Shown here piece by piece: positions 12,875-22,245 of a stretch of 64,000 bases of DNA. The notes below the pieces were generated by a model. That model was not told the DNA's origin. It did no database searches and worked only from the letters and a program-made list of their open reading frames with translations. Positions within the stretch are counted from its first letter, which is position 1. The number at the start of each line of letters is the position of its first letter. The stretch lies in the NCBI GenBank assembly GCA_028386065.3, contig JAKUCV010002147.1:21208-85207 (forward strand), read 5' to 3'. The position numbers were made by a program, and so were the translations under genes. The DNA is from Turnera subulata. Lineage: Eukaryota > Streptophyta > Magnoliopsida > Malpighiales > Passifloraceae.

Positions 12875-13741
12875 CGATTAGGAGTCGGAGTATGAAAATA
12901 GAAAGAAATGAGGAATCTCGTGAGGTAGAAAATTGGCTAGCTATGATTCTAAAAACCGAGGAAAGAAAGAAAGGAAATTAGCCAGCTAAGCAAAGAGTGT
13001 AAGTTGTAGATGCATAATTTCTATTTCCTTAACCAATCAAATACAAAGGCGTGATTTTTAGAAACTCTTAGAAAATTATTTTTGTTTTGGTTTCTTGTGA
13101 AAGCACACAAGATTTCTCTACTCTAGAGATGGAAGTAGTGATTAAGGTTTTGAAAGTCATTTCCTAAACCAACCAATACAAAGATGTGTTTTTCTACTCT
13201 TATTCTTAGGTTTTGTTTATTTTGGGAGCATATAGATTTCTCAATAATAGCAAATAATCCAACTTGGGGCGGTTATATGCCACTTGGATCCCCTTGGGTT
13301 TAGCGATAAGCTTCCAAGCAAGTATAGAAAATTTCATGCATTGGGTTCATGATTGATGTGGAGGGCCAACACATTCATTTAGAACTTTTTTTTCTTTTCT
13401 TTTTCTTATTTCTGAGAGAGTGTTGTCGCACTTTGTCAATCGTTTTTCCATCTAATGCATATATAGTAAGTAATTAGTCACCTCTCTGTGTTACTTACGG
13501 ATTAGGTGGTGATATACAAAAGAAAAGTTTCTATATACAAAAAATATATATTTATATTATTTTAATATATTTTTCTTAAAAAAATAAAATAAAAAAATAC
13601 TTAAATTTATCTTAATTTTGATTTTGTTGTAGCTTGCCCCTGAAAAATTTGTGGAAGAATTGAGAAGAATTGAGAGTGTGAATTAGATATTAATTCTACC
13701 TTATTGATGATCTTTAAGAAGAACTTGATAATGAAAATTTT
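12875..13741. other. Non-coding part of duplication copy A
   Basis: No gene recognised. It is AT-rich and closely matched by 32740-33690 in copy B. It contains a short A/T-rich TATATTTATATTATTTTAATATATT stretch near 13545 interrupted by single C or A bases; nothing else stands out. Confidence 0.5.
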
Positions 13742-14089
13742 TTAACAAATATAAACTAAGAGAGAAAATGAGGAAAGATTGGGAAAGAGGTCTAGAAAAG
13801 CTTGATTACATAGCACCCGGTCAAGTCTAACCCAAGACAAATCCCTCCTCCATGTATACGGTGGACCATGAAAATCCAAATAAATTAAATGGCTGGAATC
13901 AATACATTGTTGAAAATGCCAACATCCACGACGAGGGACAGAGCCCGAATTAGTAGCCTCACTAGATGAAATAATAGCATTAAAATCACCTCCAATAATC
14001 CATGGACCAGAAATTTTAGGACAAAGAGGAAGAAATCGACTCCAGAGAAGCTTTTCTCTCTTTTCTTTTCTTTTTTTTAGAAGGAACAA
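13742..14089 (-). pseudogene. LINE (non-LTR retrotransposon) EEP endonuclease fragment, copy A
   Basis: On the minus strand the frame reads PWIIGGDFNAII...SSEATNSG, then DFHGPPYTWRRD and VRLDRVLCNQAFLDLFP. These match the middle of the endonuclease/exonuclease/phosphatase domain of plant L1-type LINEs. GGDFN carries catalytic residues, and the YTW and RLDR motifs are standard. No RT domain lies nearby and the upstream EEP half is absent, so this is a short dead fragment. A diverged copy is at about 33700-33972. Confidence 0.85.
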
Positions 14090-16394
14090 TTAATTAAGAT
14101 GATAGTAGGTGGTTTAGCTTAATTTGTATGGTATATAGAGTCAATCGACTCCATAATTGGATGGATACTATATTCGTTTTTTAACGTTGCCACACTTTCA
14201 ACATCTTAGTAATTTAAAAAAAAATTGCGCATGCCCCCTAAGTAATATAGAAGTTTGAACTTTGTGTGTTTAAATTCTAAATCTGGATTTGATACCAAAA
14301 ATTAACTGAGCCAGATGTAGCAAACCACGTTGATTATAGTGTAGTAGTGCATAAATAAATTTATTTTTTCCTTTACAAGAAAGGAAGGACATGTAATTAT
14401 TTTAGTCTCCTTGGCGCATATAATTCTTTAATTGCATGAATAATATGTATCAATCCTAAAAAGCTTGTTGCGGTACGTCCAATTTCTTTGACACGAATCA
14501 CATTAAGAAGTCACTGCTTTGAGAGTTTGACTAACCTTGAGAAATGAGAAATCTTATTGGCGCTATTTTACGTTTCACACTTTGTTTGTTTAGCTATCAT
14601 TGAGGGTAGTAATCTGTAGGGTGATCAGGTGGACAACAATAATCAGCCTGATTTTTTGCTCTTAGCCATACAATAGTCACTAGGGTTGAGTATTCGGTTA
14701 TTTGGATTGGAATATATAATTTTTGATATGGAATTCAAGATCTCAAAATTGTTAAAACCTTTGACCATACTGAACTCTAAATTCATGAATTTTAATTTGG
14801 ATAATTCATGATAGTTCCAATCATCCCTAATTTGTTACATTTTCTCTAATCTACTTACAAAATTACATAATTTAAAAATCTTTCAAAATTACATAATCTA
14901 AAAATTACATAATTTAAAATTTTTTGAACTATCTATTTTCTAATTTTTTTTGAAATTATTTAATAAGTATAAACTAATGCTAAAGTGTAAAAATAAAAAT
15001 AAAAGCATTCAGTTCCAAATTTAGAAAATCAAATCTTTAAAGTTGCAAATTAAAATGACGAAGTTTTGATAAAAAAAATTCAAGATTTCGAGATTCCAAA
15101 ATTTTTAGAATCCCTATCCAATCCAAACCCAAATTATAATTCAGGATTGTCCACACTAAATCTTAATGCTTATTGGAAACTTTGGAATTCCAAATTTAAT
15201 GCTATTTGGATTCGGAATTTTTGGATTGTTCTGGATTAATGCTCACCAGTGAGTGTGACGGATAACACAGCGTAGTCATTGTAGACACGTGACTACACTA
15301 GTTTCTATAGGAAACAAATTAACCTATTATTTTTTAGCCCAACAAAGTTAATTTGTTTATTTTGCCTGAATCTTCATTAAAAAAAATATTATCCTGCTAA
15401 TTATTTAAGCCTAAAAGATCTAGAGATCCACTTATCTTATATAGCTTGGTCAATAAAATCTAGAAATTAGTCCTTTTTCTATAAATATTAATTCTTTTTA
15501 TTACAAATAAAGTATTTTCTAAAAAAAATCTAATGGTCAGCCTTTCCTCCGCCCAACAATTCCCTTCTTTTTTTAGTTTCTTCTTACTTCCAAGTTTCTT
15601 CTTATTTAGGTTCATCTAGGTTGTTATAATTATTCTCTTTAGTTTTCTTTTAGTTTTGTTTTGATTTAACTTTCTAAAGTGTAATTGATAAATTTGCAGA
15701 ATACCCAGTTTCAATTTTCAATGTCCCTAGGTAAGTAGATAGTAGATGAAACTCTGAGCACTAATTTAATTTCTAGTTTCAGTATGCATTTATACATTTT
15801 AATGGCTTAGTTAATATACACCAAAATTTTATGAATATCACCCTAATGATAAAAAAATCTAATTTGATGGACTATGAATTATTAATTACATTATATATCT
15901 CAAAATTTATTCGATTGCATTAAAAATAAACAAATTATCCACCATTTTCAAGATATGAGAATATATAGGAAGCAATTTTAGTATTTAATTAATTTCAAAA
16001 TTTTATAGTGTAATTCTTATATCTATTTATTGATTACGGATGATTATTTAGAATTTCGTTTTTTTTTGCCTATACTAAAAAATATTTTTGGATTCACCAC
16101 TGCTCACCGCTAGTGGCCACCCTCCATGTGTGGCCACGATCCTCGTACACGTCTCTAGAGGCCGGTGGCACAGGATTACAAGATACATCGGCTGTGGCCG
16201 CAACATGTTGGTCGACTTCATGGAAATCCACATTACCAAAGCCCTTTTTTTTTTTATGAGAACATTACCAAAGCCCTTGAAGGACTGTGTACCTTATTAA
16301 GTTTCTCTAAATTAATATATAATATAATGGTTGCGATTTCGTTTTCCTTTTTCCTTGTATGGTTTTGTTTTCTACTTTCTTCCTGCTTCCAAAA
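14090..16394. other. AT-rich non-coding part of copy A
   Basis: No gene recognised over 2.3 kb. The region contains reiterated AAAATTACATAATTTAAAA-type segments (14860-14940), is almost fully matched by 42373-44490, and has no coding potential on either strand that I trust. Confidence 0.5.
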
Positions 16395-17228
16395 GGGTTA
16401 ATGCATAAAAATGTCCCTTAATATTTTTATTTTTACCATTATTGTCCCTAAAGAAAGTTTTGGGTAATTTATATCCCTCAACTTGTGCCTAACCGAGTGA
16501 AATTGTCCAATTACCTGCACTAACCGGTTTCGGATGTAGGACCCTCCTGCTGTTGAATAAAAAATTATTTTTCCTATTTTTTTTGGATTTCACGTCAGAT
16601 TAATAACTAAAAAAATCGTGAGTCCCACCCCAATATTCTAATTTATAAAAAAATAAATTTTTAAAAATAATTGGGGAAAAATGTTGGAAAATTTTAAATT
16701 TTACGGATTGCGAATTGTTGATGTGGGACCCTCGTAAATTTTAAACTGTGATTTCATTTTTGAATTTGAAATTTTACTAAAGTTTAAATTTTACATATTA
16801 ATGATATGGGGCCCTAGTAAATTTTAAATTGCGAATTCTTTTTTGATTTCCTTATTCTTTTATAATATTTTTTTATTATGAATCTAACTTGGATCCCAGA
16901 AAAAAAAATATGTATTTATTTTTTAAAATCAGATTATTGCATATGGGACCCATACAATTTTTTTTCCAATTACAATCTTTTTTTCCATTTTTTAAAAAAA
17001 TTAAAAAAAAAAACTAAAGCCAATCTGACGTGGAAAACAAGTACTGTACAAAAATAATTTTTTATTCAACATTAGGTGGGTCCCACATCCGAAACCTGAT
17101 ACTGCAGGTAATTGGACAACTCCACTCGGTTAGGCACAAGTTGAGGGATATAAATTACCCAATACTTTCTTTAGAGAGAACAGTGGTGAAAATAAAAAAA
17201 GTTAAGGGACATTTTTATGCATTAACCC
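16395..17228. mobile_element. Non-autonomous TIR transposon (Mutator-like MITE), 834 bp
   Basis: The element starts GGGTTAATGCATAAAAATG and ends with its inverse. The inverted homology extends ~170 bp at each end: CCTCAACTTGTGCCTAACC near 16477 matches its inverse near 17130. The direct repeat GCTTCCAAAA flanks both sides (16385-16394 and 17229-17238). Duplication copy B has a single uninterrupted GCTTCCAAAA at about 44484, an empty site. A 9-10 bp TSD with long TIRs fits Mutator-like elements. No transposase is present. Open frames inside it are not credible genes. Confidence 0.88.
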
Positions 17229-17372
17229 GCTTCCAAAATGCTGTTACAAGAGCAAGAGACCACAATATTACTCGTATCCTGAAAACTTCTGGTAGGAGAA
17301 TGAAATTGAGTTTGTTCATCATTAGAGTTGTAGCTAGCCCATTGACATTGAAACCTGTCGAGGAACAAAAAT

Positions 17373-17501
17373 CTGTTTTTGTTTCCCATCCGGTATCCGG
17401 AGCTTTGCCCCGACTAATTCGGATCTGACCCGCGTCGCACACCTCGGTATGTTGGGTGAGTCTCCCAATGAAAATTTTCTGTATACACATAGACTCAAAC
17501 C
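17373..17501 (-). mobile_element. tRNA-derived SINE, truncated at duplication breakpoint
   Basis: The 3' two-thirds of the SINE at 44632-44808, in minus orientation. It loses its 5' tRNA-like head at about 17501, where the tandem duplication junction lies. Only the sequence up to the B-box-like AGACTCAAACC is kept. Confidence 0.8.
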
Positions 17502-18563
17502 TGAATTGATGCACGTATTCCAATGCAATATTATACATTAATGGATGTGAGTAATATAAGGCAAAGACGAATAAACACCCATTACATCGCAGTAAAATTA
17601 ATGCCATATAATTAATATATTAATATTTATTGGCAAAACAAACAACAGTGAACCATTAATACTGCGTAATCGGAGATTCAAATAGCCATTGATACTACCC
17701 AATCGACAATCTGCTCTTTTTTTTTAAATTTTTAATCATTAAGCAAAAACTATATAAAGATATATAATTTTGTTTCTGGATCATTATGAAACAAAAAAAA
17801 TTGAATTGCTATCGACATAAGCGAATCACAGGCATCCATATATTTGTATGGTAATCAACATCAAGTTACAATAATGAACAATACAATGTCAATAAAAATT
17901 GTTTGTTCTAAACTCGCATCAAAACATATAATTATCATATAAAGGGGAGATAATTGATCCTAAACCATTCTTCACTATCACATATTAGATAATTAACGTG
18001 AACAATCATAATAATTAGAAATTAACAAAAAATAATTTAATTCCCAATTCAATCAATAATATAATCCATTAGATGTTAGAACTAATTATCTCCCACTAAT
18101 AACATTGGGTTGAATACATACCTGGTGAGTCAATCATATTGTCTCCTAAATTCTCTTAATCTCCTCTTGATTTGTCTTGATGTCTTCATGAGGAATAGTG
18201 TAACAGCCCGGGAAAAATTTATATTTTTACCGAGACTGTAAAATGCTTTGTATAGTAATTTACCTTATGAAATTAATCTTGGGCAATTATTTCAGGGTAA
18301 ATTATGCATTGGATTCTGAAACCGACCCTTACCCCACGTTCGGGATTTTTCTGCGGATTTTACGGACCAGAGTTGGTATTTTTTGGGTCCAGGAATCTTC
18401 AGAAAAGTCAGGTTTATCCTCGAATTATCCGACCAAAAATAAAGTCAAGGGGGTATTATAGTTATTTTCTGGTCTGGAAGGGACACGACTGCATAATTGA
18501 ATTATGCAGCCGCCTTCTCCTGTGTGCCTGTGAGCTGCTTTCCCTGTGTAATCAGTCTTCTGC

Positions 18564-19122
18564 ATGTTTTTTTTGTTACCCGTGTTTCCTGCCCCTTCCT
18601 GCATAAACACCATACCACACCATCGCCTTCATCTTCATCCTCTCCTTTGCAAACTTCACCTGCATATACACATACTTCAAACTCACCCACAAAACCCATC
18701 AGCGCAAAACCAATACCAGAAAAAGAAAAAAAAGAAGAAAAGAAACACACACACACTAACCCAACCTGTACTGCCACGTCATCACCCCTCTTCCTCTCTT
18801 CTTTTTCTTCCTTTTCTCCACCGCCACCGTGGCCGAGCCACCCGTGACCACCACCTCCACCACTGCCGCCGCCCGAGCCATCACCACCACCGGTTTCTTC
18901 TCCTTCTCCTCCCCACTCGCACGCTGTCGTTGCAGACCACCATCGTCGCCCTGCTCTGCTGCGAACCGCCGCCGTCCGAGCAAAAATCGAGCCCCACAGC
19001 CGTGCCGACGATGCCTCTGTCCGTGTTTCCTTCTCCCCGACGTGCGCCGCCTCGCATCGCCTCGTCTGCCGAGTCACGCCATTCGACCTCGCCTCGTTCA
19101 CGCCGCCGCCGAGCTCACCAAG
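18564..19122 (+). other. GC-rich candidate first exon inside Tekay-1 LTR
   Basis: Open in one frame from 18564 to the donor-like AAG|GTGAAC at 19122/19123, ending ...RRRAHQ with one nucleotide left over. Joined in phase 1 to the mini-exon at 19943 it stays open to the TAG at 20005-20007. The protein is low-complexity (His, Pro, Ser, Arg rich) and resembles no family I know. Two other frames are also open, so coding is unproven; it may be a 5' untranslated exon. Confidence 0.35.
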
Positions 19123-19942
19123 GTGAACAGATCCTTGGGATGAAGATGACCCGACAGCCTGAGTCCTTCACATCGCCGGGTCGAGGCGCTGGGTCGGGTT
19201 GACCAGGATGTCCACCTGGGCTGAATGTGATGGCGGGCTTGGGTGTGGCTTGGACCTGTTGAGGTCTGGGCCTTGACCTTGGCCTGGTTTTGTGATCTGG
19301 GCTGGGTATTGGACTTGGGTTGCATAGTATGGCCCAACTCGATTTAATAAAAAAAAAAAAGAGAATAAATGTATATATATAATTCTGGAAATAAAAAAAT
19401 ATATTACGGATTATAATTTTTCTGGAAAATATAAAAATATATTAAATGGTTATATTTTGTGAAAATAAAAGAAGTAACTACTTGTTATAATATTTTCAAG
19501 AAACTAAGGTAATTATAACATGATTATAGTAAATACCTTAAAGATATATATTATGTAAATGCTTTACCAGGGAAATAAATATATATATATATATATATAT
19601 GTAGACATATATATATATAGACATATGTGATTAACTTCTAGAAAGACTATTTTATGATAGCTAATACTCTTGGAAAAGAATATATGGTATATGGAAAATA
19701 ATTATTTTGAGAAAAATAAATATGAAAAGGGTATTATCAAAGTAAGTACGTACCGGGAATAATAACCGGGTATAAGTATAAGTATGGTATTTTTGACACT
19801 TAAAAATAAATGGTGAATTATGATGATAATGGGAATAACCCGGGGGAGTACCGAGTTGGTCCAGTATTTATTTTACGGCTTACAGTATTAGTCTGGCATT
19901 TGCATATCATCTTATGTGTGCATATACTATTGTTTGATATAG

Positions 19943-20020
19943 GAGTTGATAACGAGCAGTATCCCGAGGAGCCAGAGCCGGGACATTTCGAGGACTTTCA
20001 GGAATAGGAAATCGGCTAAG
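19943..20020 (+). other. Candidate mini-exon (VDNEQYPEEP) in Tekay-1 5' LTR
   Basis: Preceded by TGTTTGATATAG (acceptor-like) and followed by GGCTAAG|GTGAGGAT (donor-like). In phase 1 it reads GVDNEQYPEEPEPGHF... to the TAG 20005-20007. The same segment is kept at 31317-31394 and, as DIGQFPEEP, on the minus strand of LARD-1 and the solo LTR. The conserved boundaries suggest real splicing; transcript data are needed. Confidence 0.4.
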
Positions 20021-20439
20021 GTGAGGATAAGTAAATATTTATATACTGCCCGTGATATCAAGTTGCTGTTTGTTTACTATGTGCGATGGTTGCTGGTATG
20101 ATACGTTGTGGCTGTGAATGGTTGTTTTGTGATGAATTAAATTGATGATTGATGCTGTTGATGTTATTGATGATGATGGAATTGCTGGTATAAGTAAGTT
20201 ATTACTGCTGTTGTTGAGTGTGAAAATTGTGTGAGTTGAGTACCGGGGGTACTAGTATGGGATAGCGGTTTGGAATAAGGTTGTGTTATCCAGACGGGCG
20301 GAGAGGCTGTGAGCCTGCTCAGGATAATGAATATGGGTCGGTAAATAGTAATGTGGTAACAAGTTGAGGAAACATTTAGACATCTAGTAAGTCACGGTTA
20401 AATGTTGGAACAACCAGATGGTAGTCTATTATTTTATGG

Positions 20440-20548
20440 TGCTCGGGAGAGTGTGCTTGGGATCTGCTCCCTGTCTGTACCAATTATTATTTTAGGCGCT
20501 GGGGGAGAGTGTGCTTGGGGTCTGCTCCCTGTCTGTGCCAGTTATACG
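20440..20548 (+). repeat. Tandem pair inside Tekay-1 LTR
   Basis: Two adjacent copies of a 50-58 bp unit containing GAGAGTGTGCTTGGG and CTGCTCCCTGTCTGT. The same pair recurs in the right LTR near 31840-31945. Confidence 0.75.
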
Positions 20549-21125
20549 TGGAGGTACCAGGGCAGGGTCCACGGGCTAGCTAGCTTGACTACCAGGCGAC
20601 GGCCACCATTTAACTAGTGATAGGGGCCCTGATAATAAAATTGGAATAGCGTGTCTAGGATCACAAGTGTGTTATTTAAGGTTCGTGAGAACCTTAGTTA
20701 ATTGTTGATAATGTGACTTGGAAATTTACGGTTGCTTGTATATGTATATTTGGTTATGGATTTTACCCGGTGAGCACTTCGGACTCACCCCTCGCCTGCA
20801 TGACCTGGTCACGTAGTTAGATTGTGCATAGCTCAGGTACGTTCGAGGCAAGCTGTGGCGCACCTCTGCCAGGCCCGGATCCATCCTGCGTTGCATCATT
20901 TTCATATTGTTGCTTATTGTTGTAATGTATTAAGACTTCCACTACTTGCATTTTATTACTCTGTTTCTGTTGCTTGTTGTAATAATGTCACCGTGCCGAG
21001 ACGAGCACTGATGTTGTACTAATACTGTTGGCTTGCGATATTTACCACTGTGGATTCTGTAATAAATAATAGGTCCCACGTGTTTACTGTGTATGACGGT
21101 AAATACGGATCGGGGCGTTTCTTTT

Positions 21126-21137
21126 TTGTAGCGGAGC
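21126..21137 (+). promoter_or_regulatory. Primer-binding site of Tekay-1 (degenerate)
   Basis: TTGTAGCGGAGC, one mismatch from TGGTAGCGGAGC used by Copia-4 and others here. It lies 3 nt after the LTR end. Confidence 0.6.
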
Positions 21138-21239
21138 GGGCTGTAGGTCCTTGGTTGTTGTTTGATTGTCTGTGCATATCCTGCTCGACAAGATATAAAT
21201 ATGATACTCATGCATACATCTTCATATAAGAAGGACGAG

Positions 21240-22245
21240 ATGGATCCGGTTGAGGGACACCAGCATGCCGCCCAACAGCACTTGGAAGAGGACCAAGTGT
21301 CAATCGGTCAACCGCATGCGTACGGAGAAGAACCACATGTTTACGATGGGGTACCGGGTATGCCATACCAGATGTCCCTGCAGATGATGCACATGATGAC
21401 CCAGATCCTTCATCGACAGACAACTGGGGGACCAGTCGAAGACCCTGTTTTTACCAAGCTATCTGAGCTTGGAGGTGAGCCTTTCTCAGGAGCGACTGAC
21501 CCTAGTGAGGCGGACGAGTGGTTATATCAGATCGTCAGGGTCATGCTTAAGATCAAGTGCACAACTGACCAGTGGGCGAACTATACCGCTTCTCTTTTCC
21601 GTGAAGAAGCAGCAACATGGTGGGAATCTACCACAAGAGACCTGCCGAAACCAGTGGTGATGCCATGGGCTGAGTTCACGGCCATGTTCAAGGACAAGTT
21701 CATTACTGAAGAATTTCAGGAACGCATACAGCGCGAATTCCTAGAATTGTGCCAGGATAGTATGACCGTGACAGAGTATGAGAAGAAGTTTGATCGTTTG
21801 TCCCTATATGTTGGAGATCTGGTGGCAACAACCAAAGCCAGATACCAACGTTTCTAGAGAGGTCTACATCCTGACATCCGAGCTATCATGGGATGCAAGG
21901 ATTATGCTGGATATCAGGACATGGTAAGGGATGCTCAGAAGGCTGAAGTTACATGGCGTGATCAACAGAAGTATCGCCGGAAGAGAAATGCACCGCAGGT
22001 TCCTCCTAGTCAGAACAAGAAGCCATATGCACCTGCCGCTAGTGCACCTACAGCTGGACGAGGACAGTATCAGGAGATGACTCATGGATGTGGTTGGACT
22101 AACAACTGCGGAGCTTCGACTGGAGGATGGAGTGGACCCGAAGTGACTAACTCTGGAGATAACTACTTCCGACGTCCCATATCATTGGTAAGATGCTTTG
22201 AGTGCAATGAGTTGGGACATTATCGTTATGCATGCCCAAGTTTGG
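21240..22245 (+). pseudogene. Tekay-1 gag (nonsense and frameshift)
   Basis: Start taken at ATG 21240 (MDPVEGHQHAAQ), because upstream codons in frame are leader-like. The capsid-type retrotransposon Gag domain follows: FSGATDPSEADEWLYQI, then FREEAATWWESTT and WAEFTAMFKDKF. A TAG at 21855-21857 interrupts it; the same frame then continues with RGLHPDIRAIM. A CX2CX4HX4C zinc knuckle (CFECNELGHYRYAC, 22194-22235) binds RNA. A frameshift just after the knuckle leads into protease. Shell-forming protein of the element; non-functional now. Confidence 0.9.

Larger units (their letters stand above)
11964..17503. repeat. Tandem segmental duplication, copy A
   Basis: Copy A starts at ATTGATGCACGTATTCC (11964) inside Copia-2. 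It runs through the Copia-2 5' LTR, a LINE fragment, AT-rich DNA, the MITE and a truncated SINE to about 17503. There the sequence starts over with the same ATTGATGCACG (17505). Copy A minus the 834-bp MITE and its TSD copy is ~4.70 kb, matching copy B without its insertions (~4.71 kb). Substitutions and small indels are scattered throughout. Confidence 0.9.
18199..21122 (+). repeat. Tekay-1 5' LTR (complete)
   Basis: About 2.92 kb, TGTAACAGCC...GGGGCGTTTCT; the last base differs from the CA end at 32516. It holds a GC-rich block encoding proline/serine-rich frames (18600-19122) and a splice-donor-like ACCAAG|GTGAAC. A TGGGC-rich stretch (19200-19330), an AT-rich segment with TA repeats (19575-19620) and a mini-exon-like frame (19943-20020) follow. 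A 50-60 bp tandem pair lies at 20440-20548 and CACTTCGGACTCACCCC near 20776. The long overlapping frames here are low-complexity and not taken as separate genes. Confidence 0.88.

Noticed and set aside
17030..17607. 130-residue frames on both strands near the MITE end
   Set aside because: They cross the MITE end, the SINE and the duplication junction; no domain.
18497..19202. Several long overlapping frames on both strands in GC-rich LTR blocks (also 26344-26972, 30061-30743, 35951-36749, 41299-41892, 50837-51444)
   Set aside because: All frames are open together because of GC-rich low-complexity sequence. Residue content (Pro, Arg, Gly, Ser, His runs) shows no domain, and they lie in LTRs or leaders. 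Only the frame linked to the splice-like module is mentioned, with low confidence.
19575..19620. TA microsatellite as a possible origin or matrix attachment site
   Set aside because: Short (TA)n runs vary in length among the LTR copies; no evidence beyond AT content.
21208..21423. Minus-strand frames opposite Tekay-1 gag and pol (also 23297-23563, 28104-28370)
   Set aside because: Shadows of the real plus-strand polyprotein, repeated identically in both pol copies.
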